Shown here in pieces: positions 25,601 to 39,800 of a DNA stretch of 64,000 nucleotides. Position 1 is the stretch's first letter. The number at the start of each line of letters is the position of its first letter. Position numbers and translations under genes: made by a program. The notes under the pieces are model-generated. The model ran no database searches, was not told the DNA's origin, and was given only the letters and a program-made list of their open reading frames with translations. Origin of the DNA: Vespa crabro. Lineage: Eukaryota > Arthropoda > Insecta > Hymenoptera > Vespidae. The stretch lies in contig NC_060956.1 of the NCBI RefSeq assembly GCF_910589235.1, positions 13,320,999-13,384,998 on the forward strand, written 5' to 3'.

Positions 25601-25834
25601 CGTGATTCATACAGAACGAACAGATTTGGCAGAGATAATTATAGATATTATGATAGACGCAACGATTACAGGAGAGGTACATCTAATACACAACATGATA
25701 CAGATGGAAATACATCTTATTTTAATAGGGATAAACCAAAGAGGAATCAGAATGTTTCTGACTCTGTAGATCAACCAAAATTTAAACGACATTCACGTTC
25801 AAGCAGTTCCAGTAGTCAGCACACTAAAGAATGA
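22127..25834 (+). CDS. Moca-cyp: SR-rich nuclear cyclophilin (NKTR / Moca-cyp type peptidyl-prolyl isomerase)
   Basis: Eight coding exons: 22127-22409, 22636-22723, 23890-23919, 24010-24155, 24263-24350, 24442-24694, 24980-25075, 25142-25834, giving about 558 aa. Residues 1-180 are a cyclophilin domain with catalytic R65, F70 and Q73 in VFHRVVKDFMIQGGDF. The cyclosporin-contacting tryptophan of CypA is replaced by His (PAPHLDN), as in SR-cyclophilins. The middle holds IDPDEIPEVPANKFLYR and RYHTPSRSRSRSVTPPHW, segments typical of NKTR/PPIG. The last exon is an acidic/Lys stretch and then an Arg-Ser/Arg-Asp domain (about 440-520), which usually targets nuclear speckles. The expected role is prolyl isomerisation in splicing or transcription complexes. 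Intron 2 carries a hAT-like element. Shorter than the Drosophila and vertebrate members. Confidence 0.93.
22477..22613. repeat. Polypyrimidine CT/CCCT tract
   Basis: About 137 bp of nearly uninterrupted pyrimidines (CTCTTT, CCCTCT, then pure CT) fills most of intron 1 of the cyclophilin gene and ends about 20 bp before the acceptor at 22634-22635. Confidence 0.95.
23011..23288. mobile_element. hAT-type non-autonomous element (MITE), 278 bp
   Basis: The element begins CAGTGGCAGATTTA and its end, read on the other strand, begins TATTGGCGGATTTA. These imperfect terminal inverted repeats resemble those of hAT (Tip100/ZBED-like) transposons. It is flanked by a perfect 8-bp direct repeat GATGACAT (23003-23010 and 23289-23296), the size of a hAT target duplication. 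Sub-terminal GGGGCCCC and GGGGTCCC fit the same group. There is no coding capacity. It sits in intron 2 of the SR-cyclophilin gene. Subfamily is inferred, but the structure is directly visible. Confidence 0.9.
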
Positions 25835-25920
25835 ATAATTTTTATCTTTATTTTCTTTTCACACTCATTCAAAAAGGAATACAAAATAATAGCATGGAAG
25901 TGCTGATATCTCTTCATAAA

Positions 25921-25926
25921 AATAAA
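25921..25926 (+). terminator. Candidate poly(A) signal of the SR-cyclophilin
   Basis: AATAAA lies 87 bp after the stop codon and is followed by AT/GT-rich sequence. The assignment is positional. Confidence 0.55.
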
Positions 25927-27234
25927 CCTTACATTATGTTTTCTTAATTCTGTATTTGTAATACATCATGCACATTTTTCGTTTGAATCTTGATAAATTA
26001 TATAATAAAAATAAGTACTATTTTTTGGCAAGTTACTAGGTTTTCGTATATTTATTTAAAATCCTCTCTTTAACACTTGTTCATTTTTTGTAATTATAAG
26101 TTCAATCGATAAAATATTTTTTCGCTATGTTATTAGAACTGTTGTAAAGAAACATTGAAAGGATAAAATAATAAATGTTAGTATTTTTAATAGAATCATT
26201 TGTATTTATACATTAAACATGATTCATAATTGCCATTACTAATAAATTTTCAGTTTTTTGTATAATGCTTTATTGTATGTTCTTATATTATAAGCAGAAA
26301 GATTCCTAAAAATAATTATTAATTATGTACAGATCATCTGATTTTGAGCATTGACTAATAATGCAATATGCAATATCCTATAATTATTACATATTTACAG
26401 ATTATGAATATCTATTGTAAAAGAAGCAATTCTTATAGTAACAGCACTATGCAGCACTTTAATCAGCAAATCATTTGTATATGTTATTTATCTCAGTGTT
26501 AGGATTCTTATTATCGTAAAAATACCGTATACACATATTGATCACTAAGTTTAATGTAAGGTATCGTTCTTATAACGTTTCTTTTCTGACATATATTAAT
26601 ATATTTCTAATTATAATTTAAATTTTACATTAATTTTCATTGAATCATCAATATGAAGCAAATTATTATTGCGCAAACAAATATTTATAATAATCATTAT
26701 TTATTGTTACATTCTTTCTTATCTGCATCTTAAACAAAAAACCTATTATATTATAAATTATGATTATATTTTTTTATTACATAATAAAAATTAAACAATT
26801 CTTAACAATCCGATATAAGACACAATATTAAATTAATAAGTGAATAAACAACAACATTTCTCAGTAAATCTTCAAAATACAAAATTAATAAGAGAAACTT
26901 TTTAAATAAATCAATTCTCTTACTATAGTTATACTATACCTTCAACCATAGAATTATATTTAAATTACCAAATTAATTTTTTCATTTGTATATATCCAAT
27001 ATAAAATAATTAATTTTGATAGTATCAATTATAATGTATATAAACTATAAAAAATACCTAAAGAAAAGACATTAATTTTTAATTTCATCGCGTTTATAAC
27101 ACAATACATTTTAGAATGTTTTGTTTCTTATGTTCTTTATCATTAATTTGGAAAAACTCAATGATTTATATTTTTTATGATATTATAACCAAATATAAAA
27201 TGTATTCGTAATATTAATCTAGCTTATATCAAAT

Positions 27235-27456
27235 TTATTTATATATTAGTCCAATAATATGATTCGGAAAACATGCATTGCATTTAGAGAAGTCAAATGT
27301 AATAGATTTGCCTATGAATATTATAACCAAGAAGATGCAAATATAAGTCTTATTAATTAAACGTTCCATAATTTGTTTGCACAAATAATTATTCGGACAA
27401 ATTTTAATATTTATCTTCTTTTCTAAATTGCTATTGTCACTTAAAATTTTATCCAT
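27235..27456 (-). CDS. Doubtful small reading frame with signal-peptide-like segment
   Basis: A 73-codon minus-strand frame within the presumed Ubr3 3' flank. From Met30 it reads like a secretory leader (NKTYICIFLVIIFIGKSIT) followed by a short tail with two cysteines in KCNACF. No family is recognised. AT-rich DNA readily gives Ile/Leu/Phe-rich frames by chance, so this is listed only as a candidate. Confidence 0.12.
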   Translation of the reverse strand: MDKILSDNSNLEKKINIKICPNNYLCKQIMERLINKTYICIFLVIIFIGKSITFDFSKCNACFPNHIIGLIYK

Positions 27457-27817
27457 CTTCTATAAAGTACAAACACTAGATGCTAGATAAGTACTCTCCT
27501 CTTATTAGGACATAATATTTATATATATTTAAATAAAATATACAATGGTCGATTTCAAACATACGCCTTCGATATAATTATTCAAGAATTGTGACTATAG
27601 ACAATTTAGTTCAGTGTCCATTGTAGGATAATACTTTCATTCATTGTCATGCCTACTTATCAATTGCATCATAATAAATATAATATTCGTAAAGTATTTG
27701 AACAACCTGTTTATTCATTAAGCGCTGTTATCGTTAACGAGAGATTGCATAATAATAAACAAGTTAAATGAGTCTTGACTTCATTTCAAATTTATGAGCA
27801 TTCAGTACTATGGAAGG

Positions 27818-30800
27818 TCACAGAGAATCACGATGCCAGACCCATGTTTTTTTCGTGTGATCAAATCTATGAGCTAGCCATTGCTGTTCCAATAATCGAT
27901 ACCTATCTTGGCTAAGATACAAAGGCTTACCTCGTCTATAAAAATAGGGATAAATTATATTATATTAACTTTTTAAATAAACCTTTCTAAAATGTTTATA
28001 TATATTATTACCACAAACATAAATGAGAAAAATTTAACTTTACTTTATGGCAATTATAAAGATACAATTAAATTATTTAGAAAAGTATCTAAGTAAAATG
28101 TATAATAAAATCTCAAAAAGTACTAAAAAATAATAAAATTATCTACACTAATACTTACTTTAAATCTCTGTCTTCTTCTGCAAATGCATCAAGATATAAA
28201 GATCCCCATGGACAAGCTCTTCGACCTCTAATTACAATAATATAAGTTGATGTTACCACTAAATATATGCCAGTTCCGCCGCCACAATCAATTGAATGCT
28301 ATAAACAAGTATTTATACATGTGAATTTAAAAAATCATATGATCGTTTTAGCGTTAATTGATAATAATATCAGTTAAGAATATAAAAATAAATATACCTG
28401 AACAGCTTCACACACATTCATCTGTTTACAACAATTCTGCTTTAGGCAAACAATAGCACCACATAATAAACAAATACTAATTTCCTGAGGAACTGAATGA
28501 CATTGACGGCATTGCCGTTCATGATAATACTAAAAAAGAAATTATTAATTTATGAATTCACAGAAACAAAAAATAATAATATAATACATTACAAATGCAT
28601 ATTATTTACCGTAAAGATTTTTTCATATTCTCTTGGAAGATTGAGTAGTTTTGGTATTTGCCAAGATACATGCTGTTCCTTTATTAAATTTCTAGCTGCA
28701 TCACTTCTATTAACAAAAGCAAGTAATTGATCGCACCATAAACGAGGAACCGAAATACTTGCATCTACATCTTGCCAATTTAGTGCCACTGTTGAATTGA
28801 AATTATCCCAATCCATACCTTCTGCCACTAATTCTAAATAATACACTAATTTGACAAATTCAAATTGGCGTGACCTAACAAAAGGCAATGGTTGTTCATA
28901 TAGATGATAACGGAGTAATGCAGCCACTCTTAAAAATGGTAAGCATAAAGACTGTATCTGAAAGAAACATGATAAATATGAAAAGAACCAAATTCAAATG
29001 TATCTATGTTTTTAAATAATTGTATAATAATGTATAATATTTTTAAATAATATTCCCAACTTACCTGTCGTTCAATCCAATGTGTTTTAACTCTGGCATA
29101 AGATACAGAAGATGAAGTTGATGGTTTATGAATAGCTTCGTCTGTACGATAAAGATCACTGTCACTAAAATACTCAATTACTCTGCACAATATAATCTCT
29201 AAAGAAGTGGCGGTACATTCACCACACTGGCCTCTTCTTAAAATTGTATTTCTTTCTGCTTGTAAAAGATCACAGCTTATCTGCACTATGACTTGATAGT
29301 ATAGCAAGTTGTATATAACTTTCACAACGCTCGAGAAGTAAGCTGAAAATTAATTACAATATAATAAGATGAAAAAATTATGCAATATGGTTTTATACAA
29401 TTTACCTTGATCCAAGTGTAGTGGAAGTAGTAATATAAATTGTATAAGAAGAGCAGTTGGATCTCTGAGTAACAATGGAACTTCTCTTTCATGTGGCGTT
29501 AATGCAAGTGGTGCACAGGGTTCTGCAGGTATACCTGATAGTTGCTGCCAAGTATGATGTACTGGCCATGTTGTTAGTACTTTTGCGTGCATTGCAAGAA
29601 CATGAAGTAGAGCAACTGGAATTACAGTAGGCGATAATTAAGAAGATATATAAATAGTACATAATTTTATAATACGTTTATATGGAACTATTTTTAAAAA
29701 ATGATGAATATTATCAACCAATCATACCAATACAGTCACGTTTTGGTGTTAAAGGTATAGAATTAGGCGAAGGAACATATAACGATCCACCACGTTGTAC
29801 GAGTTCAACCTCAAAATTAGTTCTGGCTATAGAAGTTACAAAAAGGAACAAACTTTGGTGACTAGGAGAACAGTTCTTTTGCTTATATTTTAAATATGTG
29901 CAACTTGTCATATCTTCCATGGCTTTTCCCATTGCTACAGCTAAATTTGATGAGACCTAAAATTATGGAATGATTATTAAAGATGTTAAATTTATCGAAA
30001 ATTTCTATAAAAAAACTTATAATAAATTAACACTTACTGGATTTCGTTGTATCTCTTTTAAAAGATTATTTAATTCTGAAAGTATTATTGCTGGAGAGGC
30101 TTGATAAGATCGTACTACTGCTGCACATTCTCCTAATTGCGGTGATAATGGCAAAACAGAGTTAGCTAATTGTCGACAAAGCGGGCAGAAATATTCGCCT
30201 GTATCAACTGCTAGACTTGGTTGCCTTTGTTGACTTTGTAATGATTGCAAATAAGATTTTAAACAATCTAAATGTAAATGATGACCACATGTCTGTACAT
30301 GAACACCTCCTTCCCAACCCAAATTAACAGATAGTAACCATGAAAACTGTAATATATAAATTAAATTTATATTACAATGTTTTTTATTTTTAAATTTATA
30401 TACACAATTCAAATAATTTACCGTATCGAAATGTCGATTTAATTCATCTATTCTATGATCAAAATGAGCACCATGTGTGTCACCTTTTGGTATAGGTGGA
30501 TCTTCATCAGATGTAGGCAAAATAAGTCTGTCTAATCGTTTTCTTCCGTGACCAATAACACTAGTTGCCTATAATTAAATTAATATTAAATGAAGAAGAT
30601 TCTTTCATATTATATATATATTCAATAATAAAAAATTTAATAAAGAAACTTATATATCATACATTACCTGTACTAGTACAACTAGACCCATGGGTTTGTC
30701 TTCACTACTTGGTGTAGTTTGATTACATATTACACAATCATATTCCTTTTGTCTAGTCAATTTTGTTGTATCATCCTCTTGATCCCAATCCATTCCTGAT

Positions 30801-33800
30801 ACACCTGCTTCATCTGTATATTTAATATGAATATGAAAGAATAATAATAAATAAGATAGAACAATTTCATGTCATAACATTTCATGAATATTAATTGCAA
30901 GAAAATAATCTTTCTTTGTTTTTGAAGGATAAATCTTACCCGTTTTCATTGCTTTTTCCATAAATTGTTTTTGTTTATTGGCAAATTCTGCCATAAGTTT
31001 TTGTTGCCTTTCTTTTGCTCTTTTACGCCTTTCTTCTCTTTCTCGATGTTCTCTTTCACGTTGTTCATCCTCACAATCTTGCATACGTGGCCATAATTTA
31101 TTTCTGCTTTCTATAATAGTATCTCTACACATAGGATCTAAAATTGCTATTTTTTTAAGAAGTTGTGAAATAAAGAATGGGCCATCACCAATCCTAGATT
31201 CTTTTGCTGGTGCAGCAGTGCTACTACTTGCTTCACTATCTACCATTACACTTTGGTCAGGATTATAACTATCTGGTACTCCTGATAATTGAGAATGTAA
31301 TTTCAAAAGCAATGAAATTATGCTTTCTCCTACTTTCACAGTTTGTGGCCCAACCTAGTAAAGAATTTACATTAGTATCAAGTGTAAGAGAAAAATAAAT
31401 TAACAATATCAGTAAAATGACACTTACTTGAGGTTCTCTTCGCTTGCAATGCTTATGCATGTTTGATGTTGATGGAACAATATCCGTCGTTGTTGCTCCA
31501 GTAGTATTAAGTCGTGAATACATTGTTTGTGTACTAATTATTTCGTTACCAGCCATAACAGCAGGACGTTGAGGTACAGGCGGTAATGCAGGCTGTCCAC
31601 CAACCGTATCTAGTTATAATTAAATAAAAATTATTTTTTATTGCATGTAACATAAATGAAACTAAAAATGAATATCCTGTCATGTAAATGTGAAATTTAT
31701 AAAAAGAAATGATATATAATATATATTTCATATTTGTCTAGTTAAAGTAAATTCTAATTATTGCAGAAACTGCTGATTAATTAAAAATTTCTAATATAAA
31801 TAAGTTTGCTACTAATTAATAATTAAACATGTATAAAATTGGATTTTTACAGGATACACATTTTCATATAATATTTGGGATTTTATCAGAAAACTTTGAG
31901 ATTCTGTTCAACTCTTTTGTAGAAGGAATGTTTTAGTAGATACTTTTGAAATGCTAAGTTATATACTATTTACCTAGATATAAGAATGAACAATAAAGTC
32001 TTAAAAAGGATTTTCTGTTGTTATTTAAAAATAAAAAGTAATAATTCTCCTGCAATAATTCTTGTAAATTATAAATTATTATAGTAAGGATAGAGAATTG
32101 TGACAGTGTGGATACAATTAAAAATAACATACTATTTGGTGAAGGAGGTGATTCAAGGGCAAGGGCCATGGATTCTTCAGTGGATGGTAGTAAAGCTCTT
32201 TGTAGAGGCATTAAATCACCTTCAATGTTACCATGTTGTATAGCAACAATTCCATCTTCAGGTATAATTGCCATGTCAAAATCGACTAAAATATAAGAAA
32301 AAAAAATATGCAAAACGACTATTTTCTAAAGTGAGTAATATTTCTAAGCTATTTCTGATGCTATGTAATATTACCAAATAACTATTATTTCAAATTATTC
32401 TTTTTTACAGTTTTTGCTACTCTTATTTTAAATTTTTCATATAAAATTATAAATTTAATACGTAAATTTATAATAAAATTCATATAATTTATACAAAATA
32501 TGAAAATATTATTTGTCTATGTAAAGATAAACTTAATAAAGTATATTTAAAATTAAACATGGTTAAAGGATCTTTGATAGTCTGGTTAGAATATCAGAAG
32601 GTCAAATTGAATGTTCACATTCACGCATATTGTCAATCTCTTAAATAATGTACAAAATTTAATGTTATAATATATCTGGGTACTAAGGTCAGATTTAAAT
32701 GTTTTTTAATATTTATTACAATGGAGTATATTTACCAAATCATTTCTTAAGATTCCCTTCCTTTCTGTCTAAAAAGTACAAATTATAACTTACCACTTGC
32801 TGGTGGCAAAGCTGGAAGAGAACCAACATTTACAGTGGTTAATATATCATTATTATCATTAATTGGTTCTACTGATGGTAGAGCCAATACTTCCAATGAA
32901 CCTTCTTCAGATCCATCATTTAACATTAAAGTAGTAGTAACTTCAGTTGCTTCACCTTGAATTTCCCATTCAAATTCACCTAAAATACATGCATAAATGT
33001 TACATACTTTATGTATATAACTAAACAATTATTATTTAATAATATATTCTAAAAATTTATTCAAAGAAAATTACTCTTACTATCTGAACTATTTGGTTCT
33101 GGCTCTTGGACTAGAATTACTTGAGGTATCACAGTCCTCAAGTTTTCCGATAAATTATCATTTTCATACCAGCTTGCTAAGTCCATATCTTTAATCGTAC
33201 GAATTGAACTAGCACCCATATACTGACATAAAGGGTTGATCTATATAATCAAATGAAATAAAATTAAATAGCTTTTTATATAACTATTAAAATAAAAGTT
33301 TTTATATAACTATAAAACTAAAAGTTTTGTTATTAAATTTGTTAATAACTACTAAAATAAAGTTTTGCTACTTACAGACTTATTAGGTAATTCTGCAGTA
33401 ACAACTGCCATTTCTAGAAGATAAATGGTTAATGCCATAACATGCTCTGATATATTATGTCCATTCACAGCCTTATATAATATTATAAATATCATAGCAT
33501 GGAATACTCTAGTACGTAGGACAAGACGTGGATCTTCATAGTCTGGTGAAACTGGTGCAGGATATCGAAAAGGTGGCCACGGCGTTGCATTATTTTTTAA
33601 TTTACCTGATTGCTTTACACTAAATAATACAATATTAGATTATGTATATATTTGTATATAAATTTTATCATTCTGTTCATATGCTTCACATTACTTAATT
33701 TTTAAGCTTACTATTCAGTAAAACGATCCATAGATATTTGAAAATCTCTTCGATGAACAGCCCTTAGTAAAACATGTAATGGATCGAATAATTCATCCCA

Positions 33801-36800
33801 AACTCGTGGTTTAGGACCATACATGCCTTGCTGCATATATCCACTAGCTTCAAGATTTGGAGCTCGATATTGTGCTACCTATAAAGTAATTATATACAAA
33901 TAGAAAAAGAGATAATATATTAAAAACTATATAAAAATAACAAAGACATACTTCAGCTAAAACGGATTCAAAATCTCTATTCTGTGTAGTGCCACACCGT
34001 TCTGGCATTAATTCCATTAACTGACTATGAGTTTTATCTCCCATACATAATAAAGTAACCATTTCAAGACAGGACATTTCAGGGTCAGACAAACCTGAAG
34101 ATAATTTTCACAAATAATGGTATAATAGAAATACTACATACTTAATAATAACAATATATACACACCTAAATTCGTTCGTACATTAACTAGAGTTGCCAAA
34201 AATGTTAAACAGCTTTCTAACATAAGAGTGTCATGTTCACCTTCTAAATATTCATTTTGAGGTGCATGATATAAACTCAGACTCATCCATTCTCGTACAT
34301 GAAATCTATGTGAATAACAAATATCATATTATATAGTATGTTTATACAGTAATAATTACCAATTTTGGAAAAAAGTATATTACTTTTCAATAACAGTTTT
34401 TAGAAAAACATCTGGCTGTAGTTTTGTTGCACAAATTTGTAATAAATACAAATCTGCATCAACCATTGAATTGCAGAAATTACACTGAATATATGTCATA
34501 GCTTGTCCTTTTATTTGCAGTCCATTACGTACCCATAATCCATTTAAAATTTCAGAAAATGCTACCTAAAAGGAGATAATTTTATGTTTAAATATTATAA
34601 TTTATATATAATTTTTATTTGATAGGTAAATTTTTTAAATTATTTCAACTGACAATTACAAATATTTTCATTGAAAGCTTTAGAAAGGTATATTTCAAAT
34701 AGTCCACTTATTCCTTAAATCACGAAAAAAAAACATAAAATTCTTCTCATTCAATCCTACATTAAAATACTTCTAAACAAAAATAAGAGAAAATAACACG
34801 TTATTTTCATTTCCTTGAAATCTAATAATATTGAGTTTGAAAATTTGTTAACAAAATTTTTAAAAAATTCAATTGATATATTCGTGGAAAATAAATATTT
34901 TATTCATTATTTCCTTCAATGACTTTTCGCCATTTTTCAGGTACTTTACGATTCCTTTCTTAAAAAACTTTGAATTTTTTACAAAAATGAATTATTCCAA
35001 GTGGTTTTTGTAAATCATTAATATATTGAATTTTTTATCATTTAAAAAGTTTTGTAAGGATCCATTATCAGAAAAAAGTTTTGGAAAAAGATTAATAAGT
35101 AATAATTGGATAGTATTATGTCGATAAGATAAAAGATCATCCATACAAGCGATCTAGTGTCGTGCTGAAAAACAATACTCTTCTTATTAATCCATTCTGA
35201 CTGTTTTCTTTCATTTTCTCATGTAATAGATTCAACTAAAGACAGTATTTATAAGAATTAAGGATTTCTTTGTTTTTCAATAGTTTATAATAAATAATTC
35301 CTTTATAATCCTATCGAATACATAGCTAAATTCTTTTCAAGTGTAATTCATCTTTTGTCCTTTGTTGTACAGAATTCATTTTTCATCCCCTTTAATTATC
35401 AATTTCAAAAATGGACGATTTTCATTATATTTTAATAATGAATTTCACACAAAAATATTATCCATTAAGTTTTTTTTTATTAAGGCACCCATACATCATA
35501 ATGATTGATGTATTCAAGTCATTTCAAACATTCATATACGGTACTATTTGATATTTTCAACACTTCCGCAATGTCTTAAGTAGAATATCATGGGTTATTT
35601 TCGATTAATGTCTTTATTTCATCGTTTTTAATGACAGATGATCAGTCAAAGCATTTTGCATCTTCCAAACAAAAATTACCGGTTTTGAGATATGAAAACC
35701 GCTTGTGTACCGTACTTTTACCAATAGCATCATTTTCGTAAACCGTACATATCTTTTTCTTCGTCTCAGTAACAGTTTTATTCTTACGATAGTAAAAGAA
35801 CATTAAATGCGGAAAATGCAATTTCCTATTTTTCATCTTTTAGCGTTGTTACAATATATTTTATGGCTTTTTTAAATATAATTTTCAGAATTATCGCTTT
35901 TGAAGTTATATTTAAATACAACAAATGACGATCATTAAAAGCTTTAGTAACATCTGTTACAAACGCTATGAACTTTCTGAACAACCCAATATAATAATCT
36001 CTCAATATGTCCACCAATCCGAAGTAGTTTAGGAAGACTGAATCACGCACGAGGTCGCAACGCGTCAGTCGCAACGGTCCTTTCAACGTAAGCTATGTCA
36101 TGTTCTCTTCTCTTTTCTTCTTTCTTTTTTAAAAACCTTCATGCTATCTTGCACCATTTCATTTATTAACTTTGAAAAGTGTATGATATATCGGTTTAAA
36201 ATTCAAAGAAAAAAATTGGAAGGAAGAAAATAAGAACTTTATTACCATTTGCGAAGAGTTGAAAAAGATTATCACAGAGAACTGCTCAAAAATGACGAGA
36301 AAATGGAGTGGAGAAGTGGTTTCAATGATTTTGATTATTTTAATATCCTTTCATTTTCAACCAAATGATAGCTTAGGAGACTTCACCTTTGGTGACATCG
36401 GCGAAATACTTAGATTTGGCCAAGAAACTATACATAATTTGCTCCAAACTTTGGATATTATCGCAGATACTGTACCCGGTGCGGAAGATAATATTGTATT
36501 TGTAAAGAGAATGGAGAAGGTACTAAAAAATCGCATAAACGAGGTGTCGCATAAACTTGATATTTACGAGGAAAGGACGCAGGCTAGAACACAGAAAGTA
36601 TTAGAGCAACTAATGTCTAATTTACCAAAGAAGTTATCTATGGAAGAAAATTTTCGTGATTTTGATCACTACGTCGGTCAGATCAATGACCTTTACGATG
36701 TATTTGTGAAGTATGCTACAGCGCCTGAAACATACGAAAGATTTACGCTCGAAGATTTTGCAAAAGCCAGTATCTCGCCTGGTCTAGGTGCTCTTCCGGA

Positions 36801-39800
36801 TGTATTAAAAACAGTTCATCGTTTAGTCGTTCCGACTGAATCACAGCTATACAATAGAAGTATTATCATCTCTTTCTCAAATCAAATGAAGGTAAGTCCA
36901 CAAGAAATAGTGCACGTTTCTTCGTGCTATTTTCGATGAATGAAGTATATTTTGATGGTATAGGAGAAACTTTCAAAATTTGATAATTATAATACTAGAA
37001 TTTTTTTAATAAGTTTTTTGAACGACATTGAATTGTTTATGTAGAGAGCGATATGCGCATTAAAAAAATAAATATTTGTAAATTCAAAGTATTTTACCCG
37101 TGGCATCATCAGGCTTTAATTTTGAAATTATTGGGTTGGCAACTAAGTTACTGCGGATTTCAAATAAAAAGGAAACGACAAAATCCGCAATCACTTAGTT
37201 GCCAACCCAATAAAATGTATAAATACATTCGTATAACAACGAAATGATTCGATTATTATCGCATGAGCGATGTAAACCAAATACAAAATCGGAGAATATA
37301 TATTCTTATTTCATACGAATATTGTTAGACAGGAAGTGACTAGATTTCATCAATTTTAACTACCATAAAAGATCGACAAATGAACGAATATCCTGTCACT
37401 CAATCGATTCTGATAATCCCTGGTCGTATTACGTATCATATAAACAAGTCATCAGATATTGAAGAGTATATTGCTCATTATTCGACGAATTATAATAAAT
37501 AAATTGGTAAAACGTCATGGAAATATCTACACATATCAATGTTTATCAAAACTTTGTGATATATTACATGATAAAAATGCTTTCATATGAGTGAATAGTA
37601 AACAATCAATCTGCAGATTTTGCAATTAATTATATTTACCACAATTTACTTCGTTGTAACTTAAGCAAAAGACAAAAAACTCAAATATTAAATAAAAGAA
37701 TCAAATAATTAATTTATATAATATATCCGATTACGGAAGCTATATAAGTTCATATATAAACGTATAAAGTAAAAACGATATTATACACGTATTCTATTAA
37801 AATATAACCCATTTAATCTAAGATACTAAAAACAAATAATGACAATACAAAACGACTTATAAAAATAAGTGAATGATTTTTAACTATAAAACCTTTTACT
37901 ACCCCTAAAAACCTGTTGTTTATGTTACTCTATCTATACTGTAAAATAGAAAAGAAAGAAAAAAAGAAAAAAGATAAAGCGACTTTGATCTTTGGAACTC
38001 GTTCAATCATCTTACAGATCAATAATCAAAACATCTTACACAACGATTTCGAATCGCTAATTGAACTAGAAAATATTCAAGTTCTATGTATGATTCCAAT
38101 GTATACAATTTTTGATTCAAACTGTATCCATGCAACGTAGTTAACGAAGTAGAAAGAGAAAGAATGAGAACGGTATGAGGGACATGCGCAGGACACAACA
38201 TTACTTACTCGAGAAGTAGGGGCAGAGTGAAACGATGAGAAGTAAAAAAGAAATCTCTCAGTCTAGTTTAAAATATTTGAAAGGAGTGTTAGTGAATCTT
38301 TCGTGAAGAAGTATTTACACATATTATCAGTCATTTCATAGAAAAATTAAAAAATACTAGAATACGTAAATATCGCAAATAAATTTAATGTGCAATTAAA
38401 GAAGACTTTTAAAAAGCAAGCATGCTTGTAAAGTAATTGATAAACCGTAAGATTGCGTTTCGTTTTTTTCTTTTTCAAGATTCCTCGTGAAATTTCAGCT
38501 TTAAAAAAATAAAAAATAAATGCGAGATATAACAATCGTGAAAGTCAACATATTTCATCCTTTATATAATAAAAATAAAAAGAAAACTATATGATAAAGA
38601 CGCAAAGAATGTTAATATTCTCTCTTGTTGTGTTTTATAAACGTTTATGCATTTATAAGTCGTGAAATATGAGTAAAGTCTTTATCTCTTTAGTAGAGTG
38701 ACAATACTTGTATAATATTTTACCTATTATTTTAAATTGAATGTTGTAGAAAAGAACTAAATTCCTTATTACTCATAATTGAAATGTATGTTAATATGAT
38801 TATTTTGCTTTAAATTAAACTATTAAATTTAACTATTAAAATATTGCTTACGAAATCGTACATATTGTAGACAAAAATGCGATCGTAATTATATAATTCG
38901 CATCTTTCGTATAAATGAATCTTACAATTCGAATAAACATAAGATATCTTCGTTGATTATTTAAAGTTCTATTAATTATGATTAATGATTATGAAATTAA
39001 CAGATGTGTTACTAAATATTTGAACATAATAATATCAGTATAAGATTTAATGTTTGTTAAAATATTTAATTTTTGACGACGATTGTCTTTGAATGTCCTA
39101 ACAATCTAATAACAGTTATTTAAATATATGTATACTCGAAAGATTTATCACGTGTCTCTATAAGGATTCTTTCTTTATTTTGCACATTTAGCTTAAGAAT
39201 TATGAACTCTTTTCAAATATTTTATTGCGCATAATTCCGTAATTATATGACTGCTTTAATTTTACAGTAGAAGTAAGCGTCACGGAAAGAAATTTGAATA
39301 TATATTCTTATTTTATATGAACATCGTTAAACAGGAAGTAGTTAGATTTTATCGATTTTAACTACCATGAAAGATCGACAAATGATCGCCGATGTATAAC
39401 TATCACGTAGTGACCTTTATTTTCCATCTGGGGTATGTAATACTAACAACAGTATCCGAACCTTGGAAGTCTTCCGCGCTTTCGAGACCTCTAATTGAAA
39501 ATTTTTATATAAGAGTTTAGTCAGTATTATTAAAAGATCATTGTGAATTGTGGCCTGTTGTAAAACCAAAGAAGCTACGAGAAAGAGGAAAAAATGATAC
39601 TGTTAAAGTTATTGATGTGTTCGCTTTTTTTGATCGGAATATGGACAATAAAAAGTGACAGTAAAAATGATATCTCTTTGATTGACGAATTAAGACATGA
39701 ATTGATTGAGCTTGAAGTAACATTGAAAAAGGAATTGGATAATCCTAAATGGACTTTAGCTAAAGATTATGATATATATTTATATATTATAAAATTTTAT

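Larger units (their letters stand above)
25835..27817. other. Convergent interval between the SR-cyclophilin and Ubr3
   Basis: These are the 3' flanks of two genes pointing at each other. The sequence is very AT-rich, with no recognisable coding exon apart from a weak small minus-strand frame at 27235-27456. It probably contains both 3' UTRs. Confidence 0.55.

Noticed and set aside
35826..36086. 86-codon minus-strand frame upstream of the mariner remnant
   Set aside because: It does not match transposase or any known family, and it abuts the true N-terminal transposase segment in a different frame.
36892..36939. Continuation of exon A past its donor to a stop at 36939
   Set aside because: AAG|GTAAGT is a consensus donor in phase 0 and the extra codons look intronic; kept only as an alternative end.
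39504..39525. TATATAA followed by TCAGTA upstream of exon B as a core promoter
   Set aside because: The spacing of about 17 bp is shorter than the usual TATA-to-initiator distance, so it was not called.
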